Positions 10,082 through 19,379 of a stretch of DNA of 26,338 bases are shown piece by piece. Position numbers and translations under genes: made by a program. Source of the stretch: Entrophospora sp. SA101 (taxonomy: Eukaryota; Glomeromycota; Glomeromycetes; Entrophosporales; Entrophosporaceae). Position 1 is the stretch's first letter, and each line of letters opens with the position of its first letter. The notes under the pieces were generated by a model, which was given only the letters and a program-made list of their open reading frames with translations, was not told the origin of the DNA and did no database searches. The DNA lies in contig CAUDNR010000219.1 of NCBI GenBank assembly GCA_958430865.1, positions 3,755-30,092 on the forward strand, read 5' to 3'.

Positions 10082-10330
10082 TTAAAAAAAAATAAATCTA
10101 ACTGAACATGTCCTATTCTTTTCAGCTTCAAAAAAATGCTCTTGATAAGGAGTAGAATATTTGTGAATGGCACAGTAAAATAATGAAAGAATTGATAATG
10201 AATCAATAACATCAGAAATAGCCTCGTCATCATAATCAACAACAGCACCATCAAAAACAATGTCATTATCTCCCAAAACATTATTGCCAGAAACATCGTC
10301 ATCAGAAGCACCATCGCTAAAAGTATCCGA
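10082..10330 (-). pseudogene. Acidic protein fragment, unknown
   Basis: On the minus strand one frame is open for about 80 codons, bounded upstream by a TAA. It reads an acidic start (SDGASDDDVSGNN, VFDGAVVDYDDEAISDVID) and then LFYCAIHKYSTPYQEHFFEA before a stop. No ATG opens it. The sharp acidic-to-ordered change is protein-like, so it may be one exon of a broken gene. I cannot name a family. Confidence 0.25.
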
Positions 10331-11280
10331 GTATTTTTACGAAGAAAGTATTAATAGTGAATGAAGATTGTGGAGGAAACTGAGAAAAGAAAATATTTGT
10401 AAAGAGGTTTGAAGATGTGATAATGATAAAAATAATGGTATAGCTTTTTTATCATGGGTGTAGTACAGCATTTGCATCATAATTGATTCAAATGGTATAT
10501 TTTAATTGATCTAATATATATATATTTTTTTTTTTTTAAAATCAATAATTTTATTTTTTTATTGATCAATAGACAATTTTCTCTATGACGATCCTTTTTT
10601 ATCACTAAACATTGACATCCATATTGGGCACGAAATAGCAATTAGCTCTTTTTCAAATTTATAAGAAAAGATACAATTATGTACCAAATGTCAACAGATA
10701 ATGCATATTGCCATTTGTCAGATTTAATGTATATCATAATAGTATGAACATTTGAATTTTTTCCAAGTATATTAAGGTTTAAATTTATTAAATTCAAAAA
10801 TCAATAATAATATTTGTAGAACCTTTAGATGAGAAATCAAAAGAACCAAAAACATCAAATTGGAATGCTATATTAAGGCACCTTTGCTCACGAAGTTGGT
10901 CCTTTTTCTGATTACCAATCATATTTTTGAAATACAAAAATCTGCTGTTACTATTCAAAAATGCATTATCATTGCTGTAACTTATGTTGGGAAAATGTCA
11001 CTTATGACATTGGTCAGGAGCATTGCTATAGCAAACCAATGGAGGCTAAGGTAAAAGTAGGCTACTGAAAATGATGAGAATTGCAAATATGCCTTCTTAG
11101 CGGTTATAATATGTATTATCAGCGGTCCTCATTTTTAAAAAGAAAATGACCAAACAACGACAGTGTGAGGGAACAAAGCAAAGAACCAACTGGAACGGTA
11201 TACATGGATAAATATTATCAGAAAAGAAAAATGTTTGGAATAATTATTTCTAATTTAACACCAGACTATTTTTGAAATGT
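10331..11280. other. Mostly structureless, possible coding remnants on plus
   Basis: No convincing gene. A 64-codon plus-strand frame at 10860-11054 (ITNHIFEIQKSAVTIQKC...) sits just upstream of the broken strip at 11302-11528 and could belong to the same dead gene. This is speculation from proximity only. Confidence 0.25.
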
Positions 11281-11301
11281 TTTCCGCTGACCTTTATGTA
11301 A

Positions 11302-11528
11302 ATGACAAGATTAAAGTCTTTTGGAGTGTTAACTGATCTGAAAAGCTCATGGAATATTTATTGAGTGGAAGAGGGAAAGCGAATTATCACAATCACATTT
11401 TCATGCCGTACAAAAGCGTTAGATTTGATTGCCTAGATGGCGAGTGATCTGAATGGAAGTTCTAAGGTAGCGCATATGCTTGGTCTGTATGCCGAGAATT
11501 ATATTTGTAAAGTTTCGACAACTTTCTA
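11302..11528 (+). pseudogene. Broken protein-coding strip with two in-frame stops
   Basis: One frame reads MTRLKSFGVLTDLKSSWNIY, then TGA (11362-11364), then VEEGKRIITITF, RTKALDLIA, TAG (11434-11436), and MASDLNGSSKVAHMLGLYAE before further stops. The reading is protein-like on both sides of each stop, and the TGA lies where a TGG would give a smooth W. The FGVLTDL-x4-W-x-IY pattern reminds me of conserved ends in large Rhizophagus accessory families (possibly Crinkler-like), but I cannot confirm this. The gene is dead in this form. Confidence 0.35.
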
Positions 11529-11639
11529 ATGATGGCATGCCAAATGATGAAAAAGTACAATTTCGGGCTCGATAATAATAATTGTATTTTTTATTATTTT
11601 TCAAATCAGAAACTCTGACGCAAGAGCAACAAAAAAGTA

Positions 11640-12134
11640 GGTATTATTAAAAGAATTATGTAGAAATAATTTAAGTATCAAACTCATTTAATTAATTATT
11701 ATAATCGTTATTACCTCTTAACTCATTTAGTACTGACAAAGGATACAGGGCATAGTTTCGGTAAAACAATTCCACCACGTAACCACAAAGAGCGAAACAT
11801 ATTACAATTTAAGAATATTCATGTATTGTGGTATTTGTCATTTTATTATTGAGAGAGTTATTAGTTCAAGCACTAGAAGTATTGGATGAGAGCCCGATTT
11901 TTACAAAGGAATTTAACCTGTTATGAAGTGGTCTTTTTTAAGCCAAGTGACCCTTCCGGTACAATAGTGTTCATTTTAACAGGATTTCATGATTAATGGG
12001 GTTCGGGTTGACTATGCATCAAATTATATTCAAATGTTAGGTGATGGAATTAAGTAAGCATTGTATATTAATTAATCAATTGTAATAATAATAATAAATT
12101 TATTTAGATTTGAGTGTCATCAGAATCTACACAA
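11640..12134. other. Intergenic, nothing recognised
   Basis: No supported gene. Short open strips such as LTKDTGHSFGKTIPPRNHKE near 11730 may be more debris of the same dead gene. Confidence 0.25.
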
Positions 12135-12200
12135 GTATCATTATCAGTATCATCATCATCATCATCAGTATAATTATCATCAGTATCATTAATCATCATC
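12135..12200. repeat. ATC/TCA triplet microsatellite
   Basis: An imperfect run of ATCATC and AGTATC units. Read on the minus strand it would give Asp-rich protein, but no frame here joins a gene. Confidence 0.5.
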
Positions 12201-12436
12201 ACTATTCATAATTGTGTACTAATAATAAAATAAACGAAAAAAAATTTAAACTACTGCCTCTGCTACTATGAATCTAATAATAAAAATTGGAGTGAATGAG
12301 ATCAACTTGCCATTTAGTAACTCAAAAATCGAACCAATATTATTATTACTATTGCTACTATTACTATTGCTACAATCATTGTTATTGTAATAGTGATGGT
12401 AATGATATCTGCCATTGCAGTTGAAATAATTGCAAT

Positions 12437-12648
12437 TTATAACTGGTGGTTGATTATGATATAATTTTGCTGCTGTTGTAATTGCAGCAAGTGTAAATGT
12501 TGTTGTTAAAGTAGGAATTGTTGTTGTTGTTGCTGTAAAAACTGTTGTTACGGTTGTAAAAACTGTTGTTGTTGTGTGAATTGTTATTGCTGCTGCAACC
12601 TTTTTGAATTCTTAATCGTTGTTGTCTTTGATTTGAAGAAGAAGACAT
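12437..12648 (-). pseudogene. Gln-rich gene start interrupted by TAA at Gln positions
   Basis: A minus-strand ATG at 12646-12648 opens MSSSSNQRQQRLRIQKG and continues as an Asn/Ser-rich frame to 12454. A second frame entered soon after the start is strikingly Gln-rich (runs of CAA and CAG) from about 12600 to 12440. It is broken by TAA at 12584-12586, 12548-12550 and 12506-12508, each followed directly by CAA, and by a fourth TAA at 12437-12439. Upstream (12660-12720) there are a CACGTG, a TATATAG-like box and a CCAAT box in promoter-like spacing. My reading is a decayed poly-Gln regulatory-type gene. A plain CAA microsatellite with no gene is the alternative. Confidence 0.35.
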
Positions 12649-12670
12649 TGTTTTGTTTGAACGCGAAAAA

Positions 12671-12676
12671 CACGTG
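12671..12676. promoter_or_regulatory. CACGTG E-box
   Basis: A palindromic CACGTG stands 23 bp upstream of the ATG of the Gln-rich frame, with TATATAG and CCAAT (12710-12714) further out. bHLH factors bind such boxes. Function here is inferred from position only. Confidence 0.35.
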
Positions 12677-13424
12677 GGTGATCTTCCTATATACTAAATA
12701 CGGAGCCTGCCAATCACAATTTTTCTTGAACGCGATCATTATTATTCGCAAACATGGTGGACATTCCTTTATATTATACATATTATATCGACTATTTCTT
12801 AATTGTTTTAGAATAGATGACTGACGGGCAACACTTATGAGACAGGTGCAAGTACACTAAATAACAACCTTTCAAATTTTACAAGTATACTCTTTTCACT
12901 TCAACATTCTCTGAAGTAACAAATTTTATTCCTTGATTGCAAGTCATTACTAAAACGTCTGTTGGTTTTTGTTCCGTTTGAAAAATAGAAAAAGATGTCT
13001 CAAAGTGGTGAAATATTTCAGAACAAGGAAAAGGAAAGGCTGAACTAGTTGGTTATGAATTAAACAAATATAAGCAAGATAATATGTTCAAAATGCTATA
13101 ATTCTTATAAACTATATGAGAGATATAATAGATATAAAAGAAAACATAAAGATGTGACATATAAAATGAGAATGGAAGCAATGCTAATTTTATAGACCAT
13201 CAAATCAGGTGATTAAATATTAATTTAATATTAATTAAAATTTTGTTTTAAATAATTAAATACATAGCTACCTATTTAAAAATTTATATTAAAGAGATTG
13301 AAGAGAGACAGAGTGAGGACTATATATTAAATTTATTATATAGTACACAATTTATTTCACTTATTAAGTGTCTTTGATTTTATACGAAACAGGTATTATT
13401 TATATTCACTAATACTAATATTAC
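12677..13424. other. Flank of the large transposon, nothing firm
   Basis: AT-rich. A short frame from the ATG near 12993 (MSQSGEIFQNKEKERLN, then stop) and the strip next to it in another frame may be coding debris. No gene is supported. Confidence 0.3.
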
Positions 13425-13731
13425 CAGCATAATGGACACTGTTGCAGATCAAATGTGACGAATGTGACATTTAATAATTTATACAGTGTAACAAATAATT
13501 TTCAATTGTTTTAAAATAGAAAAAAGATGTATATGTGTGAAAAAACTGGTGTAGCAAATATATATTTTTTTGAATGGAAATATTCGTTATTTTTGTCTTT
13601 ACTGTTTGGTTAACCAAGATCCCCCAGATACTCACTAGATCAAAAGTTAGATATGAACTAAAGTTTGGAGTAAGGTCTACACATATGCACACAATTTATT
13701 TGAGTTTAAATATTTTTTTTTATTTTGAAAT

Positions 13732-16429
13732 TTACCAATCTTTAATTAAATCAAAAGCATTTTTAAAGTCTAAAGCTATTATTTGTTCTTCAGTTATATC
13801 TTCCTCCACCTCTTCATCATCTTCTGTTATGCGGAATTCTTCATCTTCATTCAACAACTCATTCAAATTTTCTTTTCCTAGTCTTTTTATGTAAGAAGTT
13901 ACGTTGGAAATTATACCTTCTTTATAAAATTCCAAGCAATAGGTACATTGATTTTTTTTTCATTTCATAACAATTTTTGTGAAATGCATGACCACATATT
14001 AACATTATTGCATCTTGATCATAATTATCTTCAAAATTAGAATAACAATAATCACATTTATTATAAGATTGTGGTTGCTGGGTATGATATCCTGTTGGAA
14101 TACACTTTGATTTGACTTCTTTATTTAATGTTTTTAAGTAATATTCTTTGTTGCTAAGTTTTTTACTTCCTCCCACATTTAGATAAATTTTATGAAAATA
14201 ATCAATTAAGAACAAACTTGTTTTATATTTAAGAAAATTAAACATGGATTCTTTGTAAGGGCATTTTTTCAATTTTTTAAATGTGTTGATAAATGATTGA
14301 TCCTGAGCATCTAATACTAATGCTTGTAAAGTTATTGCTTCAGCTGAATATTGTGGACTGGTATTAGCTCTAATTTTACTATGCCAATTTTCAACATAGT
14401 AGTCATTGAAATTAACAAGTTGAGATTGAATTGCTTCAAGAAATGGATGGTTGTTGTCTTTCCAGTAGAAATAATCGGAAAGAAAGGCAAGTGGTATTTT
14501 ATTATAATTTTTCCGTTTCCATCTTAAAGCAAAGCTCCATAATCTAAAAATTGTATCTATGTATTCTTCAAAAGAACCTGATTGAAAAATAATAGCATAT
14601 ATGTCCAATGCAGCTGGAATCAAATTATCCAAAAGATCTATCATTGTTTGATATTCCAAATCTTTACACACACCACCAAATTTTTTATATATTTCTGAAG
14701 AGACTTCAATCCAGGCAGACCTAAGAAGTTCAAGGAGTTGATTTATTCTCCAGGGCTTGGGTTTTGCTGCCAACACTTTATTAATTCCAAAGACTGATTT
14801 ATACATTATTTCAAAAAAGTCCCAATGCACAACCACTATATTTTCCCTCATGTTCAATGAGACATGTAATGGACCAAGAATTGGAACAAAATTATTGATT
14901 ATTGAAGGTATTTGGTGAAAATTATTATTTTGCTGATTTTGATGTTTATGAAGAAGAGTTATTGCTTTACGTATAAATAATTGGCCTGGGAAGTCTGCAA
15001 TAACTGGTATAATATTATTTTGTAGGTAATTATTTAAAGAAGGAATTCCAGTTATCATTTTAAGAGCATTTAAATAATCATCCAAATTTTTTAAATTTAA
15101 TTCTTTGATACCAACTAAATGGCAATTTTTCATAGATCTATCATTACGAAGACTTTCTATGGCATAATTATATGAATGAATTGACAAAAGATCTAGTCTA
15201 TCAAATTGTTCAAAGGTAGCTGCATTATTTCTCAGCCAACTATGTTTTACTGCATTATAACTTATACTTAATGAACTAAAATATTTATCATTTAAATATT
15301 TAATAATCCTATCTGCTTCAATATTTTTAGGGTTATGTACTGGAATGCCATCAACATATGCTGGTACAGCATTACTATCTTTTACAGTTTTAGAAACACA
15401 AGTAGCCATATGACAAGCTGTTGAAAGCGTTGTTGTGTTGGGATTTCTGTAACCATGGATTGAATGGTAATCATCTATATTAAAACAAAATAGTTTACTT
15501 GCATTCTCTTCAAAATAATTATTAATTTTTTCTTTATGATTACTAGAAATTTTCTTCTTATGTCTATCTAATGTTTTATAAGACACTGAAATTCCTAATC
15601 TTGACATTATATCAATACATTCTACAGTTGCACCAGAAGCAGATAAGTAGAGTCCTATTTCTAACTGAAGTGAATTATTTTGTTGATTTTTTAATCCAAC
15701 TAATAAGTAACAGAATCCTACAAGTGATTTTTTGGCATTTTCTATACTATCTTTATTATCTCCAGATTTTTTAAATGATAAGAAGATGTGAACCAACTCA
15801 TCAAAAAAACCTTTTAGCTCTGGCTCATGTTGCTCAATCATATTTTTGAAATTTTCTGGATCCAATTCAACATCTAAATTTAAGTTTCTTTGCCTTATGT
15901 ATAAAAGATCAGATAGTAATTCAAATTTATTACAAAATTGATTTAAGTACTCTTTATTATTTTCATATTGATTAACCTTTATTTGCATTTCTTTTATTTT
16001 ATTCATTAGGCAATCAAAATCATTTCTAGATAACAATACTGCATCATCTTGAACATCAACATCTATATTTGACCAATTGTCTAGGTTTATTTGATTATCA
16101 TTAATTAAGTTTCCTAACAATTCAGATAATTTGAATTCAGTGTTATTAGTATCAACATCTTCTATAATGTCATCAATTTCAATAATATTATTATCATCTT
16201 CAAAATCTCATGACTTTCTTTTTTGATTATTTGATTTATTTCTACTTGATTGTACAATTGATAAGTAATGTTTAGGACAAAGTTGATCATTAATTTCAAG
16301 GTAATTATAATCCTCATATGTGCCATGATTTTTAGCATTTTTTAAACCATCTTTGGTGAATCTTCTAAATTTAACATCTTTTGCTTCACAATTTAAAACA
16401 TTGCATGGGCCTAAATTTTTAGTAGTCAT
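13732..16429 (-). pseudogene. Zinc-finger / DDE-like / RING-H2 transposase gene, broken twice
   Basis: From the ATG at 16427-16429 the frame runs 73 codons, meets TGA at 16208-16210, and continues in the same frame for 761 codons to 13922. The last 67 codons (13732-13935) lie in another frame. Segments in order: an N-terminal zinc-finger-like part (GPCNVLNCEAKD ... LCPKHY); a helical region; a core with FCFNIDDYHSIHGYRN, VIADFPGQLF, LGPLHVSLNMRENI and DYYVENWHSKIRAN; a C-terminal finger (CDYC ... CGHAFHKNC); then an acidic tail. Asp in DDYH, Asp in ADFPG and Glu in ENWHS are my candidates for a DDE triad (D216/217, D376, E577, counted from 16120). The shift occurs in nine A's just before CTYC, which would complete a RING-H2 finger. 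Total length is about 900 codons. The family looks like one of the many lineage-specific zinc-finger proteins of Rhizophagus; the transposase role is inferred from the inverted repeats. Confidence 0.65.
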
Positions 16430-16542
16430 TTTATTGGTTATAAAAATATTATTTAAGAAAAATGGGGATTTAAAATTGTTTTTTTGTTTATTATTTTTTA
16501 AATAAATTTTTATAAATAAATTTTTATAAATTTTAAGATGTT
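16211..16542 (-). repeat. Promoter plus zinc-finger module, copy 1
   Basis: This part of the transposon (zinc-finger codons 1-73 and about 110 bp upstream) is almost identical to 23965-24292. Over the first 290 bp I find only a 2-nt deletion and one G/T change. The match stops exactly at the in-frame TGA (16208-16210). Confidence 0.85.
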
Positions 16543-16585
16543 ATATGTTAATATTATTCATATTATTCAGGAATAAATTTTTAAT

Positions 16586-16593
16586 CGGCCGCG
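16586..16593. other. CGGCCGCG island within the transposon end
   Basis: An isolated all-GC octamer with three CpGs stands in otherwise very AT-rich DNA, about 150 bp from the outer end. It could be a binding site for the element's own finger protein, but nothing in the sequence proves this. Confidence 0.25.
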
Positions 16594-16905
16594 TTTTTTT
16601 ATTTTTAGAATTTGTGTAATAATCGTCAAACCAATCAAAATTATATTTTATGTGATAATTGGAAATAAGATCGACAAAATCTGGCCAATGAAATAGTTGT
16701 TTTTGTGATCTGCAACAGTGTCACTATGCTAGCGGATTTAGGGTTTAAAAAAAATTTTTTCTTTAATGATATTTGAAATCGTGCTAAAAAGTCTATTAAA
16801 ATGCAAAAATAAAAAAATTGAGTATGATGTATGCTATTATTATGATTATATATATTTGTGATTAAAGAATCTAAAGTTTTTCTCTACAAGTAAATGTAAT
16901 TAAAT

Positions 16906-18366
16906 TCATGAATGATTATTATTATCATCATCAGTAGCATGTACTCCGGCCTTTTCAAAAGCAACGGTTGCAAAGGTAACCCAACAAATCAATAACATTA
17001 AAGCAATCAGTCCAATGTAAATTTTTGTCCTTATTTTCTTTCTTAATGATATGGTTTTGCCAAATGTTATTTTATCATCTGAAGTTGTTTCTCGCATTTT
17101 TCTCCTACTACTCACTTCTATCATTCTTTTTGTAACTTCATCGCCTTCATCGTCTTCATCCTCCTCATACTCATCCTCCTCATCTCTTAATTTACCATAA
17201 CTATCAAAGTCATGAAGAACCTCATCATTATTATGGCTTTTGCTACCATCATCATTCGAATTCATAATACCACCTTTATATTTCTTATCCGCCCACCAAA
17301 ATATCAAATTACTTAATAACAAAAGAAAAGCTAGGAAAGCAAACATTCTTACAGCTACTAAATCATCATCTTCGTGCCCATACTCAATCCCATCATCATC
17401 GATTTCATACTTTTTCCCTTTGACATGTTGATCTAATAATAGACCTGCAAATGTCTGGCTTAATGTTGCACCAATATTATCAACACTTTTTAATAATCCA
17501 AGTCCTGTAGATACATGTTTTGTTAATAATGGTACTAGAGAGACGGTTGTTAATGGAATTGAGCCATAGGCGAATGCAAAAAGTAGAATTGGTGGAAATG
17601 GATGAATCAAATGTGGCGGTAGTAAAAATAACAAATATGTCGTTAAAATTGCCGCAGAACCAGCAACCACTATATGAATATAGATATAGAAATAAAAATA
17701 AAAAGATATATTGTGTTAATCTGTGCTAATAATGCTTTTTTCTTTTTTTTTAAAAAAAAAATGATATTAAATTTTTCATACATATATATAATCTCGATCC
17801 ATATTTATCCAAAAATAATCCCAAAAATGGATATAAAATTACGGGTATTAATAATATTATAGATGAATCCCATGCTGCCATCATATCCGTTGTGTCAAAT
17901 CGATGTTTTATTATATTACTAGATCAATCAATCAATCAATCAATTGAATAACTATATTGTTTAATTAATATTAATTAATATAAAATTTAAAAAATTTACC
18001 TTGATAAATGAACAAATGGTGAGATAGTCATTCCAAGTAATAATCCTACAACAAGAGACCACCAAAAAAGATCGGAAAGTTGAAATATATCATCCCAATG
18101 TACTGTTTTCTTTTCGATTATTTTATTAACTGCTTCGCCATCCTCTTTATTATTTCTCTTACTATTATGATTTTTTCTATTATCGGCATATCTCAAAAGT
18201 AATATATATATTATATTCATTATCCAAGAAACAAAACATGTAAATGCTGCTACAAAAAATGGTGTACGATATGTTAATGGTGGCACTAAAGATAACGGTA
18301 CAGCCAAAATTGTTGCAAAAAATGATGCCTAAAACAGTAATAATAATTTGTTGTGAGCTTATTACA

Positions 18367-18407
<41 letters not shown>

Positions 18408-19153
18408 GGCAATAATAAAAATACTTTCATTTTTTTGCAACTTACCAATCTTCCAAATATCAGTCCAACAGCCAAAGCAAACCCTAATCCATTCCCTTGA
18501 AAGAATTGTACAATAATTGTTTCTTGAACAATAGTTAAAGGAGCCAAACCCATACTATTATTACATATATATATTTTTTTTTTAGACTGAATATTTAAAA
18601 CTTAATTTTTTAAATAAATAACAAGAAAATTTACCCAAACACCATAAATCCAATAATCATAGAAACGACTTCACCGGTCCAACTTGCTACGGTTACAATT
18701 ATCATTCCTATTAAAATTATAGTTGTAGTTACTAAAGAGCTTGTTGTAGTTCCAAACCTCGCTACAAGCAAACCCGAAACTATTGGTATTACAGTATTAC
18801 ATAAAGTAAATGAAGCAACCAATAATGAAAATTGTGTATTTGTTAAATCAAGTTGCTATATTTGTTTAAAAAAAAGAATTGTAAATATAACTTATATATA
18901 TATATAGAAAACTACAGTATTTTTGAACTTGATATTCTACCTCCATTAATATTCCTTTTAAAGGACCTATAATATGTGATGCAAAATGACTTCCAACTCC
19001 AAATGTACAAGCACAAGCCATGGCTGATATCTTTATTAATCTTTCAACATCATGCTTTTTAGATTTTTCTTTTTTAAATGACACCAGCTCTGAATAATCA
19101 TCTGCATCTTCCTCCACATTTTCGCCAAATGTTTTAAGCTTTACATGTTCCAT
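16906..19153 (-). CDS. Major facilitator superfamily transporter (MFSD1-like), 6 exons
   Basis: Exons, all minus: 18941-19153, 18635-18855, 18446-18554, 18000-18328, 17782-17918, 16906-17669. All five introns are GT-AG and phases join to 1773 nt, 590 aa. The hydrophilic N-terminus (MEHVKLKTFGENVEED) is followed by about twelve hydrophobic segments. The first half has GLLVARFGTTTSSL, a weak MFS motif A; the second half has GLFLDKYGSRL, a good G-x3-D-x2-G-x-R motif A. The two halves are split by a charged loop (RYADNRKNHNSKRNNKEDGE). A strongly acidic cytosolic stretch (EDEYEEDEDDEGDE) precedes the last membrane segment. The ILMEQLDLTNTQFSLLVASF entry into the first bundle is like MFSD1 and its fungal relatives (lysosomal/vacuolar, peptide transport in animals). 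The substrate here is unknown. It shares a promoter region with the acetoacetyl-CoA synthetase gene. Confidence 0.82.
18370..18405. repeat. (TA)18 microsatellite in intron 3 of the MFS gene
   Basis: A pure alternating TA run of 36 bases lies inside the 117-nt intron 18329-18445, the longest intron of the gene. It is likely length-polymorphic. Confidence 0.9.
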
Positions 19154-19379
19154 TAATATAAATATATATATTTGTATTTAAAGTCTAAAGATTGTTTATT
19201 TAATTTAATTATAGGAATTTTGTTGTTGAAGTTTGAAGGGTTTTTTTTTTTACTAGTACTATATAGTAATAGTACTAAAATAAAATTGCCGATTCTAATT
19301 TGGAAAATTCTCGTTATTGTGTACTTCTCAAACAATTATTGTAACACGTGCATGTTGACACCAGGTAAAGTGTTTTAAA
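19154..19379. promoter_or_regulatory. Divergent promoter between MFS and acetoacetyl-CoA synthetase genes
   Basis: Only 226 bp separate the two ATGs, so both core promoters must fit here. It contains a T10 run, a near-palindrome around TAGTACTATATAGTA (about 19254-19268) and a CACGTG box at 19345-19350, 30 bp from the plus-strand ATG. Joint regulation of the two genes is plausible but not shown. Confidence 0.55.
19345..19350. promoter_or_regulatory. CACGTG E-box
   Basis: A perfect palindrome in the divergent promoter, within GTAACACGTGCATG. It is a possible bHLH factor site close to the acetoacetyl-CoA synthetase start. Confidence 0.4.

Larger units (their letters stand above)
13425..16733 (-). 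mobile_element. 3.3-kb DNA transposon with terminal inverted repeats
   Basis: The left end reads CAGCATAATGGACACTG then TTGCAGATCA (to 13451). The complement of the right end (16707-16733) reads AGCATAGTGACACTG then TTGCAGATCA. Apart from one substitution and one indel, the two agree over about 25 bp. They bracket a single long minus-strand gene, as expected for a class II element. Subterminal DNA on both sides is non-coding (about 280 bp left, 300 bp right). I could not find a clean target-site duplication, so the exact outer bases are uncertain. The superfamily is not one I can assign. Confidence 0.7.

Noticed and set aside
13574..13894. 106-codon plus-strand frame, Ser-rich
   Set aside because: It lies antisense to the acidic C-terminal tail of the minus-strand transposase gene; its Ser runs are the complement of Glu/Asp codons.
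18180..18553. Several short frames with IYIYIY runs on both strands
   Set aside because: They translate the (TA)18 microsatellite inside an intron.
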